Source: Sneathiella glossodoripedis JCM 23214
Lineage (GTDB): Bacteria; Pseudomonadota; Alphaproteobacteria; Sneathiellales; Sneathiellaceae
Direction of reading: 5' to 3'
DNA: 64,000 bases
Assembly: GCF_000616095.1 (NCBI RefSeq)
Contig: NZ_BAMS01000001.1
Coordinates: 62,001 to 126,000, forward strand
Part shown: positions 51,811 through 62,515 of the stretch, one piece after another
Numbering within the stretch: position 1 is the stretch's first letter
Layout of the letters: every line of letters begins with the position of its first letter
The notes under the pieces: generated by a model
Databases searched by the model: none
What the model was told of the DNA's origin: nothing
Seen by the model: only the letters and a program-made list of their open reading frames with translations
Program-made: the position numbers and the translations under genes

Positions 51811-52683
51811 TTAAGCCAACCAACGTTTACGACGACGATAATGCTTCACATCACGGAAACTTTTGCGGCCATCACCACCAAGTCCGAGATAAAATTCTTT
51901 CACATCTTCATTATTGGACAGGTCTTTTGCCGCCCCATCCATCACCACACGGCCATTTTCAAGAATGTAACCATAGTGCGCATATTTCAGCGCAATTGTA
52001 GCATTCTGTTCAGCAACAAGGAAGCTAACACCGGTCTCCTCGTTCAAGCGCTTCACAATCTCGAAAATCTCCTCAACCAACTGAGGAGCCAGCCCCATGG
52101 ACGGCTCATCAAGCAAGATGAGATTTGGCTCAGCCATCAAAGCACGACCAACGGCGACCATTTGCTGTTCACCGCCTGAAATATATCCAGCTAGTGAGGT
52201 ACGGCGTTCCTTAAGGCGCGGGAAGTAATGATATACTTTTTCCAACTCCTTGTTGATCATGGCCTTTCCGCCTTTACGCGTGTAGGCACCTGTCATCAGA
52301 TTTTCTTCAACGGTCAAATGTTCAAAACAATGCCGTCCTTCCATAACCTGAACAACACCTTCAGTTACAAGTTCTGCAGGGGATTTTTCAGTTATGTTAT
52401 TACCACGATATTCGATCGACCCCTTCGTCACCTCCCCACGCTCAGAGCGGAGGAGGTTCGAAATGGCTTTCAAAGAAGTAGTCTTGCCTGCGCCATTGGC
52501 TCCCAAGATGGAAACAATGCTTCCTTCGGGGACCTCCAGCGAGACCCCTTTCAAGACAAGGATAACATGGTCATAAATGACCTCGATATTATTGACCTGA
52601 GAAGGGGATTGCTTGACGCGTTCATTGGCAAGACTTCCTTTGTCAGTTTTACTATCCAGCTTAGCTGCAGCTAGCTGGTTCAA
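51811..52683 (-). CDS. livF: Branched-chain-type ABC transporter ATPase LivF
   Basis: Second ATPase of a HAAT-family (LivFGHMK) importer. The ABC domain starts at about residue 32 with NNIEVIYDHVILVLKGVSLEVPEG, the Walker A is LGANGAGKTT, the signature is YISGGEQQMVAVGRAL and the Walker B ILLDEPSMGLAP. The 290-residue product has about 30 extra N-terminal residues and begins with a TTG at 52683, overlapping livK by 23 bases; the true start may be slightly different. It ends in a Lys/Arg-rich tail. Confidence 0.88.
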   Translation of the reverse strand: MNQLAAAKLDSKTDKGSLANERVKQSPSQVNNIEVIYDHVILVLKGVSLEVPEGSIVSILGANGAGKTTSLKAISNLLRSERGEVTKGSIEYRGNNITEKSPAELVTEGVVQVMEGRHCFEHLTVEENLMTGAYTRKGGKAMINKELEKVYHYFPRLKERRTSLAGYISGGEQQMVAVGRALMAEPNLILLDEPSMGLAPQLVEEIFEIVKRLNEETGVSFLVAEQNATIALKYAHYGYILENGRVVMDGAAKDLSNNEDVKEFYLGLGGDGRKSFRDVKHYRRRKRWLA

Positions 52684-53977
52684 GACCTTTTTCTTTTAGG
52701 TAGTTCTCTGCAGATTCTTTCATTGCAGGGAGTACCAGCTCATTCATCGGTGTAATTTTGTCAGAAACGATATTCCATTTCTTTCCATCCCATTGCTGGA
52801 TCTGGAATTCACCACCACCGATATGGTCTTCACAAGTTGGTGAAATGGAAGGACCCATTCCGGCAACACCCAGCTTTTCAGCCATTGCTGCATCCATCTT
52901 CATATTCTCAAGACCCCAACGCAATTGCTCGGAAGTAATGGCTTTAACACCGTATTTTTCCTGCGCGGTCAAAATACCTGCATGGATAAAGACCTGAGTG
53001 AGGACAGCACGGTTGTATAGCACCTGCCCAACATTTTCTTCACCAGACCCGTTACCTTTGCCATAAACATGAGTCATGATGTCTTTAATGACAGGAAACT
53101 CCTTGCCCGCGGCTGAGAAGGTAGCGCTCTTGTAACCAACAGCGGCATCACCTGCGGGAACGGTATCCTGTTCAGCACCTGACCACCAGTTTCCGATGAA
53201 GTTCTCGGCAGGGAAGCGGATTTTAGCTGCTTCTTTGATAGCAGTAGCGTTCATAGCACCCCAGCCCCACATGACAATATAGTCAGGTTTTGCACGGCGG
53301 ATCTGCAACCAAGTCGCTTTCTGCTCAATACCCGGGAATACGACTGGGTACTGCTTCAACGTGAAACCAAATTTCTCTGACAGAGTTTCCATAATCGGAA
53401 TGGATTCCTTGCCATACGCGATATCCAGATAGACGAGCGCGATAGTTTTATCTTTCAGGTTGTCCAGACCACCGATTTGGTCACCAATATACTTAACGAT
53501 ACCTGTTGCCTGACCCCAGTAGTTGGTCATCAATGGGAAAACCCATGGGAAAGCAGTTCCGATACCCGCGTCAGCACGACCATAACCCATTGTCATCAAT
53601 GGAATTTTATCTGTACGTGTACGATCTGCCAGCGCGTAGGTAACACCAGTAGAATATGGCTGATAAATCAACGCACCGTTGTTTTTGTTTTTGGTCCGCT
53701 CATAGCATTCCACACCACGGTCAGTGTTGTAACCGAACTCGCATTCCTCAACGATCACTTTGGCGCCATTCACACCGCCATCGCGCTCATTAATCATCGC
53801 CCAGTAATCAACCGCCCCATTGGCTGTCGGCACACCACCTGGTGCAAATGGACCTGTACGGTAAACCAGTTTTGGCAGATAAAGTGTATCTTCCGCAAAA
53901 GCTGGCGCTGGTGCAGTAAACGGTGCAGCCAAAACTGCTGCTCCCAAAGCACCGAGTACAAATTTCTTCAAACTCAT
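52661..53977 (-). CDS. livK: Branched-chain-type ABC transporter substrate-binding protein
   Basis: Periplasmic binding protein of 438 residues, larger than classical leucine-binding proteins. It has a clear signal peptide (SLKKFVLGALGAAVLAAPF, then APAPAFAED). The mature domain has the ligand-binding fold with GVPTANGAVDYWAMINERDGG-like and YGRADAGIGTAFPWVFPL segments. In this subfamily the ligands are often aromatic or other carboxylic acids and not leucine; the two neighbouring acyl-CoA-ligase genes suggest the same here. The ligand is unknown. Confidence 0.85.
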   Translation of the reverse strand: MSLKKFVLGALGAAVLAAPFTAPAPAFAEDTLYLPKLVYRTGPFAPGGVPTANGAVDYWAMINERDGGVNGAKVIVEECEFGYNTDRGVECYERTKNKNNGALIYQPYSTGVTYALADRTRTDKIPLMTMGYGRADAGIGTAFPWVFPLMTNYWGQATGIVKYIGDQIGGLDNLKDKTIALVYLDIAYGKESIPIMETLSEKFGFTLKQYPVVFPGIEQKATWLQIRRAKPDYIVMWGWGAMNATAIKEAAKIRFPAENFIGNWWSGAEQDTVPAGDAAVGYKSATFSAAGKEFPVIKDIMTHVYGKGNGSGEENVGQVLYNRAVLTQVFIHAGILTAQEKYGVKAITSEQLRWGLENMKMDAAMAEKLGVAGMGPSISPTCEDHIGGGEFQIQQWDGKKWNIVSDKITPMNELVLPAMKESAENYLKEKGLEPASCS

Positions 53978-54086
53978 ATTTTCCTCCCAGAGTTACCCTT
54001 GTTAATTCACGGAATATTCCGCCAAGAGAGTGAATTCCATTACCACTAAGGCAATACAGATACTCTGACCGCCTTTTGGAAACAGA

Positions 54087-55172
54087 TCAATATGGAAACG
54101 GCCAGGTTCTCAGTTTCTCCTTACCGATGGTCCATAGTCTTGCAAGCCCGTGCGGCTCCACAATCAAGAAAAAGATAATCAGGACACCAAACACCATGAA
54201 TTCCAGGTGAGCAACCATGTCAACGCCAATATTCCAACCAATCATAGGGGGAACGTTATTCAGGAAAATTGGCAAAAGCATGATGAAAGCAGCCCCAATG
54301 AAGGACCCAAGGATACTGCCCATACCGCCAATAATCACCATGAACAGAATGGCGAAAGAACGATTGATGCCAAACGCCTCTGGCTCAACAGTGCCCAAAT
54401 GCACGAAAGCCCAAAGTGCACCGGCTACGCCGCAGAAAAATGAACTCACCGCAAAGGCAGATAACTTTGTCTGAAGGGGTTTAAAGCCGATAATTTCAGC
54501 AGCAATATCCATATCGCGAATAGCCATCCAACCACGTCCGATGTGGCTTCTCACCAGATTCTTGGCTGCCAATGCAAGGATTGCAACAAACGTTAGGGTG
54601 AATAGGTACTTTTCAGCCGCTGTATCAAACTCATACCCCATAATGATGAGCGGAGGTGCTGTAATCACGCCTGAAGGACTGTAGTTTGTAAACCAGCCAA
54701 CTTTAATAAACACCCACTCGATAAAGAACTGAGCCGCCAATGTCGCAACCGCCAGATAAAAGCCCTTAATGCGCAAACTGGGAATACCAAACATAATACC
54801 AACCAGCGCAGCCATGACACCAGACAGTAATATTGTAATGACCAGAGGCATTGTCCCTTCAAAGCCACCGAAAGTGAAGGTGAAGGTAGCAAATTTATAG
54901 GCAGCAAACGCACCAACCGCCATAAACCCGCCTGTACCCAATGAAATCTGCCCGGCATATCCTGTGAGGATATTCAGACCAATTGCAGCAAGAGCAAGGA
55001 TAAGGAACGGCGTCATAATCGCGCCAATGAAATAATCTCCTGTGAACAGGGGAATTCCCACAAAGGCTATTAAAAGAATAATGCCCATGCCGATGCGATC
55101 CTGCAGGATCGGGAATATTGCCTGATCTTCCTTGTAGGAGGACTTGAACTGTCCAGCTTCACGATAAAACAT
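54087..55172 (-). CDS. livM: Branched-chain-type ABC transporter permease LivM
   Basis: Inner-membrane permease of 361 residues with about ten hydrophobic helices. It has the family's LNILTGYAGQISLGTGGFMAVGA block (residues 69-91), PSLRIKGFYLAVATLAAQF and the RSHIGRGWMAIRDMDIAAEIIG cytoplasmic loop that contacts the ATPase. It pairs with livH just upstream. Confidence 0.92.
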   Translation of the reverse strand: MFYREAGQFKSSYKEDQAIFPILQDRIGMGIILLIAFVGIPLFTGDYFIGAIMTPFLILALAAIGLNILTGYAGQISLGTGGFMAVGAFAAYKFATFTFTFGGFEGTMPLVITILLSGVMAALVGIMFGIPSLRIKGFYLAVATLAAQFFIEWVFIKVGWFTNYSPSGVITAPPLIIMGYEFDTAAEKYLFTLTFVAILALAAKNLVRSHIGRGWMAIRDMDIAAEIIGFKPLQTKLSAFAVSSFFCGVAGALWAFVHLGTVEPEAFGINRSFAILFMVIIGGMGSILGSFIGAAFIMLLPIFLNNVPPMIGWNIGVDMVAHLEFMVFGVLIIFFLIVEPHGLARLWTIGKEKLRTWPFPY

Positions 55173-55177
55173 ATGCC

Positions 55178-56071
55178 CTAAACCCTCTCAATAATCTTTT
55201 CGCCGAACAATCCTTGAGGACGGAACAGCAGGAATACCATCGCCAACATATAGGCAAACCAGTTTTCAATCGCGCCGCCGACCAAGTCGCCAACGTAAAT
55301 TTCCGCCAGCTTCTCACCAGCACCAATAATCAGTCCACCAACAATCGCACCGGGAATTGAAGTAAATCCACCCAGCATCAATACAGGCAACGCTTTCAAG
55401 GCAATCAGGCTCAAGCTGAACTGAACCCCGAGTTTGGATCCCCACATGATCCCGGCAACAAGACCCACGAGACCCGCAACAGTCCAGACAACGATCCAGA
55501 TATAACGCAAGGAAATTCCAACGGACATGGCCGCCTGATGATCATCAGCAACAGCACGAAGCGCACGACCGATTTTGGTCTTATTGAAGAAGATAGCCAG
55601 AATGATAACCAGCGCACCTGCCGTCAGACCTGCCACCAGCTCCAATTGATCAATAAAAACGCCGCCGACATCAAATGCCCCATTTGGCAGTCCGATATCG
55701 AGGATTTTAATGTCACTTCCCCAAATTGTCTGGCCAAAACCATCTAGGAAGAACGTCACACCAATAGTGGCCATGAAAAGAATGATCGGCTCCTGATTGA
55801 CCAGCTTACCAAGTACAAACTTCTCAACACACCAGGCGAGGGCGATCATAATACCCACGGTGATAATAAAGGCTATGGTCCAGTGAACGCCGAGCATTTC
55901 CTGCACACCCACAAGGCTGAGGGCCGCAAAAAGCATCATCGCGCCTTGCGCAAAGTTAAAAACGCCAGAGGCCTTGAAGATCAAAACAAAACCCAATGCT
56001 ACCAGCGAATAAAGAGCACCTGTCAGCAATCCACTCAACAGGACCTCAACGAAGAACAAAAAGTCCAGCAT
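55178..56071 (-). CDS. livH: Branched-chain-type ABC transporter permease LivH
   Basis: Inner-membrane permease of 297 residues with about eight helices. It has the N-terminal GLLTGALYSLVALGFVLIFKASGVFNFAQGA-type family signature, and the cytoplasmic coupling loop GRALRAVADDHQAAMSVGI. It ends five bases before livM starts, and starts 21 bases after livG. Confidence 0.92.
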   Translation of the reverse strand: MLDFLFFVEVLLSGLLTGALYSLVALGFVLIFKASGVFNFAQGAMMLFAALSLVGVQEMLGVHWTIAFIITVGIMIALAWCVEKFVLGKLVNQEPIILFMATIGVTFFLDGFGQTIWGSDIKILDIGLPNGAFDVGGVFIDQLELVAGLTAGALVIILAIFFNKTKIGRALRAVADDHQAAMSVGISLRYIWIVVWTVAGLVGLVAGIMWGSKLGVQFSLSLIALKALPVLMLGGFTSIPGAIVGGLIIGAGEKLAEIYVGDLVGGAIENWFAYMLAMVFLLFRPQGLFGEKIIERV

Positions 56072-56092
56072 AATAAAAACTCCTGTCTGGGA

Positions 56093-56884
56093 TTAATGAC
56101 CGCCGCCAAGATAGGCGTCGATAACTTTCTGATTGGATCGAACTTCTTCTGGAAGCCCATCCCCAATTTTCCCGCCATAATCCAGCACCATGACGCGATC
56201 AGAAATATCCATGACCACGCCCATATCGTGCTCGATCAGACAAATTGTGGTTCCAAATTCATCATTCACATCAAGAATGAAACGGCACATGTCTTCCTTT
56301 TCTTCAAGGTTCATGCCCGCCATAGGCTCATCAAGCAACAATAGCTCTGGTTCTGCAGCCAATGCTCTGCCAAGCTCAACACGTTTCTGAAGACCGTAAG
56401 GCAAGCGGCCAACCGGGGTCTTGCGAATTGCTTCAATCTCAAGAAAATCAATTATGTCTTCAACATAACGGCGATGCTCCAGCTCTTCTTTCTGGGCGCT
56501 CCCCCACCACAACATCGAAGAAAACAGGCCTGATTTCATTTTCAGATTACGGCCTGTCATAATGTTGTCGAGCGTGGTCATCCCCCGAAAGAGTGCAACG
56601 TTCTGAAACGTACGGGCAATACCCTGCGCCGCAGCCTCATAGGGCTTCATCTGGGATCGCTTCTGCCCTTTATAGGTAATCGTACCCTGCTGGGGGTGAT
56701 AAAATCCGTTGATGCAATTCAGCATGGATGTCTTACCGGCACCGTTAGGCCCGATAATCGCCCGGATCTCCCCCTTCTTAATGTCAAAGCTTACATCCGA
56801 AATTGCCCGGACTGCACCGAAAGAGAGGCTGATATCCTCAACTTCCAGCAAAACCTCGCCCGGATTTACAGTTTGTTCAGTCAT
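56093..56884 (-). CDS. livG: Branched-chain-type ABC transporter ATPase LivG
   Basis: First ATPase of the importer, 263 residues. It has the Walker A GPNGAGKTSMLN (about 42-53), Walker B ELLLLDEPMAGMN and the C-terminal ICLIEHDMGVVMDISDRVMV. The ABC signature reads LPYGLQKRVELGRAL, with LPYG in place of LSGG, which is usual for LivG-type ATPases. It lies 19 bases after the acyl-CoA ligase gene in the same run. Confidence 0.92.
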   Translation of the reverse strand: MTEQTVNPGEVLLEVEDISLSFGAVRAISDVSFDIKKGEIRAIIGPNGAGKTSMLNCINGFYHPQQGTITYKGQKRSQMKPYEAAAQGIARTFQNVALFRGMTTLDNIMTGRNLKMKSGLFSSMLWWGSAQKEELEHRRYVEDIIDFLEIEAIRKTPVGRLPYGLQKRVELGRALAAEPELLLLDEPMAGMNLEEKEDMCRFILDVNDEFGTTICLIEHDMGVVMDISDRVMVLDYGGKIGDGLPEEVRSNQKVIDAYLGGGH

Positions 56885-56903
56885 TTAAGTGTTACTCCCG
56901 GGT

Positions 56904-58853
56904 TTACGAAGCGGCACGCATTGCCGGATAGGTTGTCGCGTCTGCTATTTTAACTGTTGCTTTAAGTTGACCCTTACGGCCATCTTCAAATGTCATTTCA
57001 GACTGAATATCTGCAACCGACACATCACTAAACAGGGCAGTAATAAGGGGCTCATATCGCTCAGCAATAATGCGTCTGCGAACTTTCCGAGTCCTTGTCA
57101 GCTCACCATCATCCGCATCCAACGCTTTTGGCAGCACCAGAAAACGACTGATTTGAGCGCCCGCCAACTCGCTATCGATGGCAAGATCCTGGTTCACTTG
57201 CTCGACACACTCTTTGATTTGCGCATATACCTCGTCGCGGTTCGCCAGATCCTGATAGGATGCATAGGAAATACCGCGTCGTTCTGCCCAGTTGCCAACA
57301 GCCTCAAGATCGATGTTAATAAATGCTGTTACGGTTTCCTTGTCATTTCCATGACAAACTGCTTCCGAAATAAACGGGAAAAACTTCAGTTTATTTTCAA
57401 TATATTGAGGCGCAAAAAGCGTTCCGTCCCGCAATTTGCCCACATCTTTCGCGCGATCAATGATTTTAAGCTGACCATCATCTGTCATAATACCGGCATC
57501 ACCCGTGTGCACCCAGCCGGTTTCTGTCTTGGTTTCTTTAGTCGCTTCCTCATTCTTGTAATAGCCGACGAAAGCACCGGGGCTTTTGTACAGAACTTCA
57601 CCGGTCGCTTCATCAATCATAATTTCACAACCTGGCGCTGGCGGCCCAACTGTATCAGGGCGAACGTCCTTGTCATTCTGTATGCAGACATACGCGCAAC
57701 TTTCTGTTTGCCCATAAAGCTGCTTTAAGTTCACACCAAGAGAACGATAGAACTTGAACACCTCAGGCCCCATTGGCGCACCCGCAGTATAAGCAACACG
57801 AATTTGGCTAAACCCCAGAGTGTTTTTTAAAGGACCATAAATCAACGCATTACCCAGCGCATATTTAAGCCGATCCATCAGTGGAACTGGTTTACCTTCA
57901 AGGATTTCCACTCCACACTTCTTCGCGACGTCGATGAAATAATGGAAGAGCTTTTGTTTGATTTTGCTGGCATCCTCAATTCGGATCATCATCTGCGTCA
58001 GCATATTTTCAAATATTGCTGGTGGTGCGAAATAATATGTAGGTCCGATTTCACGCAAATCCGTCAAAACTGTTTCAGCATTCTCAGGGCAGTTTACTGA
58101 AAAACCAGCAGTTGCAGCTTGCGAATAAGAGAACAGGTGATCGCCCACCCATGCCATCGGCAGATAGGACAGCACCTTATCTTTTTCGGTCAAATTCTCG
58201 AACTCAACGGACAGGCGCCCGGCCTCCACCATGTTCCGAAAACTCAGCATCACACCTTTTGGGCGACCCGTCGTACCGGATGTGTACAACAGAGTCGCGA
58301 TATCATCAGATACCGCCTTATCACACTCTGCATCGAAAAAATCAGGTGACTTGGCGTCTAAAGCCTGCCCAATTTCCTGCACCTCTGTGTAGGATTTGAT
58401 AAATGGCTGCTTATAATGACGCATGCCTCTCGGCTCTTTATAAATGATATATTTGATCGTTGGGCATTGATCCATGATAGACAGGACCTTGTCCACCTGC
58501 TCCTGATCTTCAACTACAACAACCTTTGCCTCTGCGTGAGCCAACACATACTGGATTTCGTCAGCCACACCATCTTGATAAAGTGGGACCGGCAACGCGC
58601 CAATTGACTGGGTTGCGGAAAACACCCAATAAAGTTGCGGGCGATTTGATCCAATGATCGCAACGGCATCACCACGCGTGACCCCCAACTCGACCAGACC
58701 CAGACCAAATGACCGTGAATTATCATACACATCTTTCCAGCTATAAGTCTGCCAAATGCCAAACTCTTTTTCTCTGTAGGCTGGAACATCCGGACGCTCC
58801 TTAGCATTCCTGCGGATCAGCTTTGGAAACGTATCAAGCGCTGTATTTGTCAT
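56904..58853 (-). CDS. Long-chain acyl-CoA synthetase (AMP-binding)
   Basis: AMP-forming acyl-CoA ligase of 649 residues, the large FadD15/ACSL-like type. It has the P-loop TSGTTGRPKG (191-200), the AYTAGAPMGPEVFKFY segment, LKQLYGQTESCAYV and the hinge region GWVHTGDAGIMTDDGQLKIIDRAKD. It heads the transcription unit ligase-livG-livH-livM-livK-livF-PaaK-like. Together the unit looks like uptake of a carboxylic acid followed by CoA activation; the substrate is not determinable here. Confidence 0.9.
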   Translation of the reverse strand: MTNTALDTFPKLIRRNAKERPDVPAYREKEFGIWQTYSWKDVYDNSRSFGLGLVELGVTRGDAVAIIGSNRPQLYWVFSATQSIGALPVPLYQDGVADEIQYVLAHAEAKVVVVEDQEQVDKVLSIMDQCPTIKYIIYKEPRGMRHYKQPFIKSYTEVQEIGQALDAKSPDFFDAECDKAVSDDIATLLYTSGTTGRPKGVMLSFRNMVEAGRLSVEFENLTEKDKVLSYLPMAWVGDHLFSYSQAATAGFSVNCPENAETVLTDLREIGPTYYFAPPAIFENMLTQMMIRIEDASKIKQKLFHYFIDVAKKCGVEILEGKPVPLMDRLKYALGNALIYGPLKNTLGFSQIRVAYTAGAPMGPEVFKFYRSLGVNLKQLYGQTESCAYVCIQNDKDVRPDTVGPPAPGCEIMIDEATGEVLYKSPGAFVGYYKNEEATKETKTETGWVHTGDAGIMTDDGQLKIIDRAKDVGKLRDGTLFAPQYIENKLKFFPFISEAVCHGNDKETVTAFINIDLEAVGNWAERRGISYASYQDLANRDEVYAQIKECVEQVNQDLAIDSELAGAQISRFLVLPKALDADDGELTRTRKVRRRIIAERYEPLITALFSDVSVADIQSEMTFEDGRKGQLKATVKIADATTYPAMRAAS

Positions 58854-59714
58854 AGGCTCCCTGCATCCTTAACAAACGAGACATCAACCAAAACCGCTGA
58901 CGCCTTAGTAAATATTATTAATTCAGGGAAATGAGCTTTTTATAGCCATACGACACCGGCTGCGCTCCAGACACACTTGTCCTTCACACTGTCACGCTTT
59001 TCTCCCTGTGATGCGGCCTTTTTGACCATCTTATTATTGGGCTTCTTTTTGAGCCGTTATTGATTGCATACCCACTTATCACATTAAAGGTCAAGTGAAA
59101 ACGATTTTTGACTTAAAATTTATGGAAAAAATCAGGAAATACGTAAAATATAATAAATATAAGAAAAAAACAAACATTTGTATTGTAAGTAAAAATTACA
59201 AACAAATTCTCGCAAATGCAATAACAAAGTCAATTTAACTAAAACCAAAATTTCATTTCTTTGTATACTAACTTGTTTTTTATACGAGTATTTTTATATG
59301 TTCTATTTTTTACTTAAAATTACTTTATTTAAAAACAGGAAGAATGATCGGGAGAACGTTTTCATTAATTACTAAAAAATACTACTACAAGGTAACTATC
59401 CAAAAACGCTCTAAAATTTTGCGAAATTTTATTCCCGCCATAACATGCTCCCAATCTGGTCCAATGCATTTAAAGGGGAATTTCCCGCTATCGATAGTTT
59501 AAATTGCTGTTAGCGATTCACATAATTCAAATCACATTATTAAATAAGCTTGATCGAACTCTCTACTTCTGGAAAACAGGACAACACCGCATATATAGTG
59601 AATGCAAGCATTAGAAAAAGACGACAATTGAGACTAATTGAGCGTGAAGTGAGCGTTAAAAAATTGATCTGACCCCATAAGCCTTCATTTCACCCAGACA
59701 CAAGGAGCGATATT
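58854..59714. other. AT-rich noncoding island upstream of acnA
   Basis: An 861-bp gap with no supported gene. The segment from about 59080 to 59440 is strikingly AT-rich compared with all surrounding DNA. It contains an imperfect inverted repeat at 59176-59207 (ATTTGT..TGTAA/TTACA.ACAAAT) and a perfect 8-bp inverted repeat at 59412-59431 (TAAAATTT/AAATTTTA around TGCG). It separates the divergent ligase-liv run and acnA, so promoters of both should lie in it; the AT-rich part may be a site for a nucleoid or regulator protein. No tRNA, no DnaA-box cluster and no convincing coding frame were seen. Confidence 0.6.
59412..59431. promoter_or_regulatory. Perfect 8-bp AT inverted repeat upstream of acnA
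   Basis: TAAAATTT and AAATTTTA flank TGCG with no mismatch, about 284 bp before the acnA start, at the downstream edge of the AT-rich island. It looks like a dimeric regulator site, but the regulator is unknown. Confidence 0.4.
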
Positions 59715-62404
59715 TTGACGACAACCGGCCATGACAGTCTACAAACCCGGCGTTCTCTTGAAGTCGGAGGAAGAACATATGAGTACTACAGCATCCGGGC
59801 CGCCGAAGAAGCTGGCTTGGGGGACATGTCGAGACTGCCATTTTCACTAAAGGTGCTACTTGAAAATCTGCTTCGCCATGAAGATGGACGGTCAGTTACA
59901 ACAGACGACATCAATGCGCTTGCCGGTTGGCTAAAAGCAAAAAAAGCAGACCGGGAAATTACATACCGCCCTGCCCGCGTACTCATGCAGGACTTTACCG
60001 GTGTTCCAGCCGTAGTTGACTTGGCTGCAATGCGCGATGCCATGGTCAAACTGGGTGGAGATCCAAACAAAATCAATCCACTCGCCCAGTGTGATCTGGT
60101 AATTGATCACTCCGTCATGGTAGACAAATTCGGATCTGCCAGCGCGTTTCGCGAAAATGTCGAACTGGAAATGGAACGTAATGAAGAACGATACGCTTTC
60201 CTTCGGTGGGGACAGAAGGCATTTAATAATTTCCGCGTTGTCCCGCCGGGAACCGGTATCTGCCATCAGGTCAACCTTGAATATCTGGCCCAGACTGTTT
60301 GGACTACGAAAGACCAGAACGGCAAGGATATCGCCTACCCCGACACACTAGTCGGCACCGACAGTCACACCACCATGATCAATGGATTAGCGGTTCTGGG
60401 ATGGGGTGTTGGGGGCATTGAAGCAGAAGCGGTTATGCTCGGGCAGCCCATATCCATGCTTATTCCCGAAGTGGTCGGCTTCAGACTGGATGGCAAACTC
60501 AAAGAGGGCACAACAACAACTGATCTGGTACTCACCGTCACTCAGATGCTCCGCGAGCATGGTGTCGTTGGCAAATTTGTTGAGTTTTACGGGCCAGGGC
60601 TCGACCAATTGTCACTTGCAGATCGCGCGACGATTTCAAATATGGCTCCGGAGTACGGGGCTACATGTGGCTTTTTCCCGATTGACCGTGAGACAATAGA
60701 TTTTCTATCCTTTACAGCCCGCAATCCAGAACGCGTTGCTCTGGTTGAAAGTTACGCTAAAGCCCAAGGCATGTGGCGCGATAGTGAAACACCAGACCCT
60801 GAATTCACTTCGACACTATCGCTGGACGTCTCAACAGTGGAACCCAGCCTTGCCGGCCCTAAACGTCCGCAGGATAGAGTGCTCCTCTCCAAGGCTTCCT
60901 CAGAATTCGTCAGCGCACTCCCCTCTCTTGCGGTAGAGACGACGAACTGGACAAACGAGTGCCGGTTAAAGGCGCTGATTATAGCCTAGGAAACGGTGAT
61001 GTTATCATCGCTGCAATTACGTCCTGCACAAATACATCTAACCCCAGCGTGATGCTGGCTGCTGGACTGGTCGCTCGCAACGCACGTGCGCGAGGGCTGA
61101 CCGTAAAACCATGGGTGAAAACTTCTCTGGCTCCAGGTTCAAAAGTTGTGACAGATTACCTTGTGAAAGCGGGACTGCAAGATGATCTTGATGCACTGGG
61201 CTTCAATCTTGTGGGTTATGGTTGCACAACCTGTATAGGCAACTCAGGTCCTGTAGCAGAACCTATTGCAAACGCCATCGCCGAAGGCGAACTTGTTGCC
61301 TGTTCAGTTCTTTCGGGAAATCGCAATTTTGAAGGGCGAGTTAGCCCAAATGCCAAGGCTAATTATCTTGCATCACCCCCTCTTGTTGTTGCCTATGCAA
61401 TAGCAGGCTCCATGAATATCGACATTACAAAAGATCCCATCGCGCAGGATGCAGATGGCAAGGATGTTTATCTAAAGGATATCTGGCCAACTAATCAGGA
61501 AGTCACTGAAACCGTTCGGGCTACAGTCGATAGTCAAATGTTTGCGACCCAGTATGCAAACGTATTTTCAGGTGACGCCGATTGGCAGAATATCAAAACC
61601 GCAGAAGGACAAACTTACGCTTGGAATCCGGCTTCTACATACGTGCAACACCCGCCCTATTTTGAAGGAATGCAAAAAGAGGCTGGCGGGTTTAGCGACA
61701 TTAAAGGAGCGCGAATTCTCGCATTATTGGGCGATTCCGTAACAACAGATCATATTTCACCTGCAGGCGCAATAAAAGCCGACAGCCCTGCTGGTGAATA
61801 TCTGAAAAGTCATCAGGTTGAAGTCAAGGATTTCAATTCTTATGGCTCTCGCCGCGGCAATCATGAGGTTATGATGCGCGGTACATTTGCCAATATTCGA
61901 TTACGCAATGAACTCGCTCCGGGAACAGAAGGTGGAGTTACGCGCCATATGCCGGATGGCAATCAGGTATGGATATTTGATGCCTCGATGAAATACCAAC
62001 GCGAAGGTGTGCCACTTGTTGTCATTGCGGGAAAGGAGTATGGCACTGGCTCGAGCCGCGACTGGGCAGCTAAAGGAACCCGCTTGCTCGGGATAAAAGC
62101 AGTTATTGCCGAAAGCTTTGAACGAATTCACAGGTCCAATCTGGTCGGTATGGGCATACTACCTTTGCAATTTCCAGAGGGTGTGACCCGTAAGACCCTG
62201 AAACTTGATGGGTCAGAAAAAGTGAGCATTACGAGCATAGCGAACGGAATATCACCGCGCATGACTATTCCGTGTTCAATCACACGACAGGATGGAAGCA
62301 TTGAAAACATCAGCCTGCTGTGCCGTATAGATACGGAAGATGAAGTGGAATATTACCGACACGAAGGTATCTTGCAGTATGTCTTGAGAAATCTCTCTGC
62401 TTAA
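59715..62404 (+). CDS. acnA: Aconitate hydratase A, with an apparent 1-base frameshift
   Basis: 4Fe-4S aconitase of the TCA and glyoxylate routes. The start is a TTG at 59715 with AGGAG upstream. The first frame carries domains 1-2 ([45 protein letters not shown]) up to about 60920, then diverges and stops at 60989. The second frame, starting around [15 protein letters not shown], carries [12 protein letters not shown], the cluster ligands in [13 protein letters not shown], the swivel domain with [18 protein letters not shown], and the end at 62404. One base is missing somewhere in 60917-60942. The repaired length, about 896 residues, is normal for AcnA. I read the break as a probable sequence error. 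Confidence 0.95.
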
Positions 62405-62515
62405 AGCTTTAATCAAGCAGGGATCTACGAATAACGCTTGCGAACAAACTGGCGCTCAATACTGATCACTGAAGCTTGAATTGCGTGTGAGCGCAGTGCT
62501 CGGTATTGTTCAGGA

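Noticed and set aside
59080-59440. Replication origin in the AT-rich island
   Set aside because: No cluster of DnaA boxes is visible and none of the genes usually flanking alphaproteobacterial origins is near.
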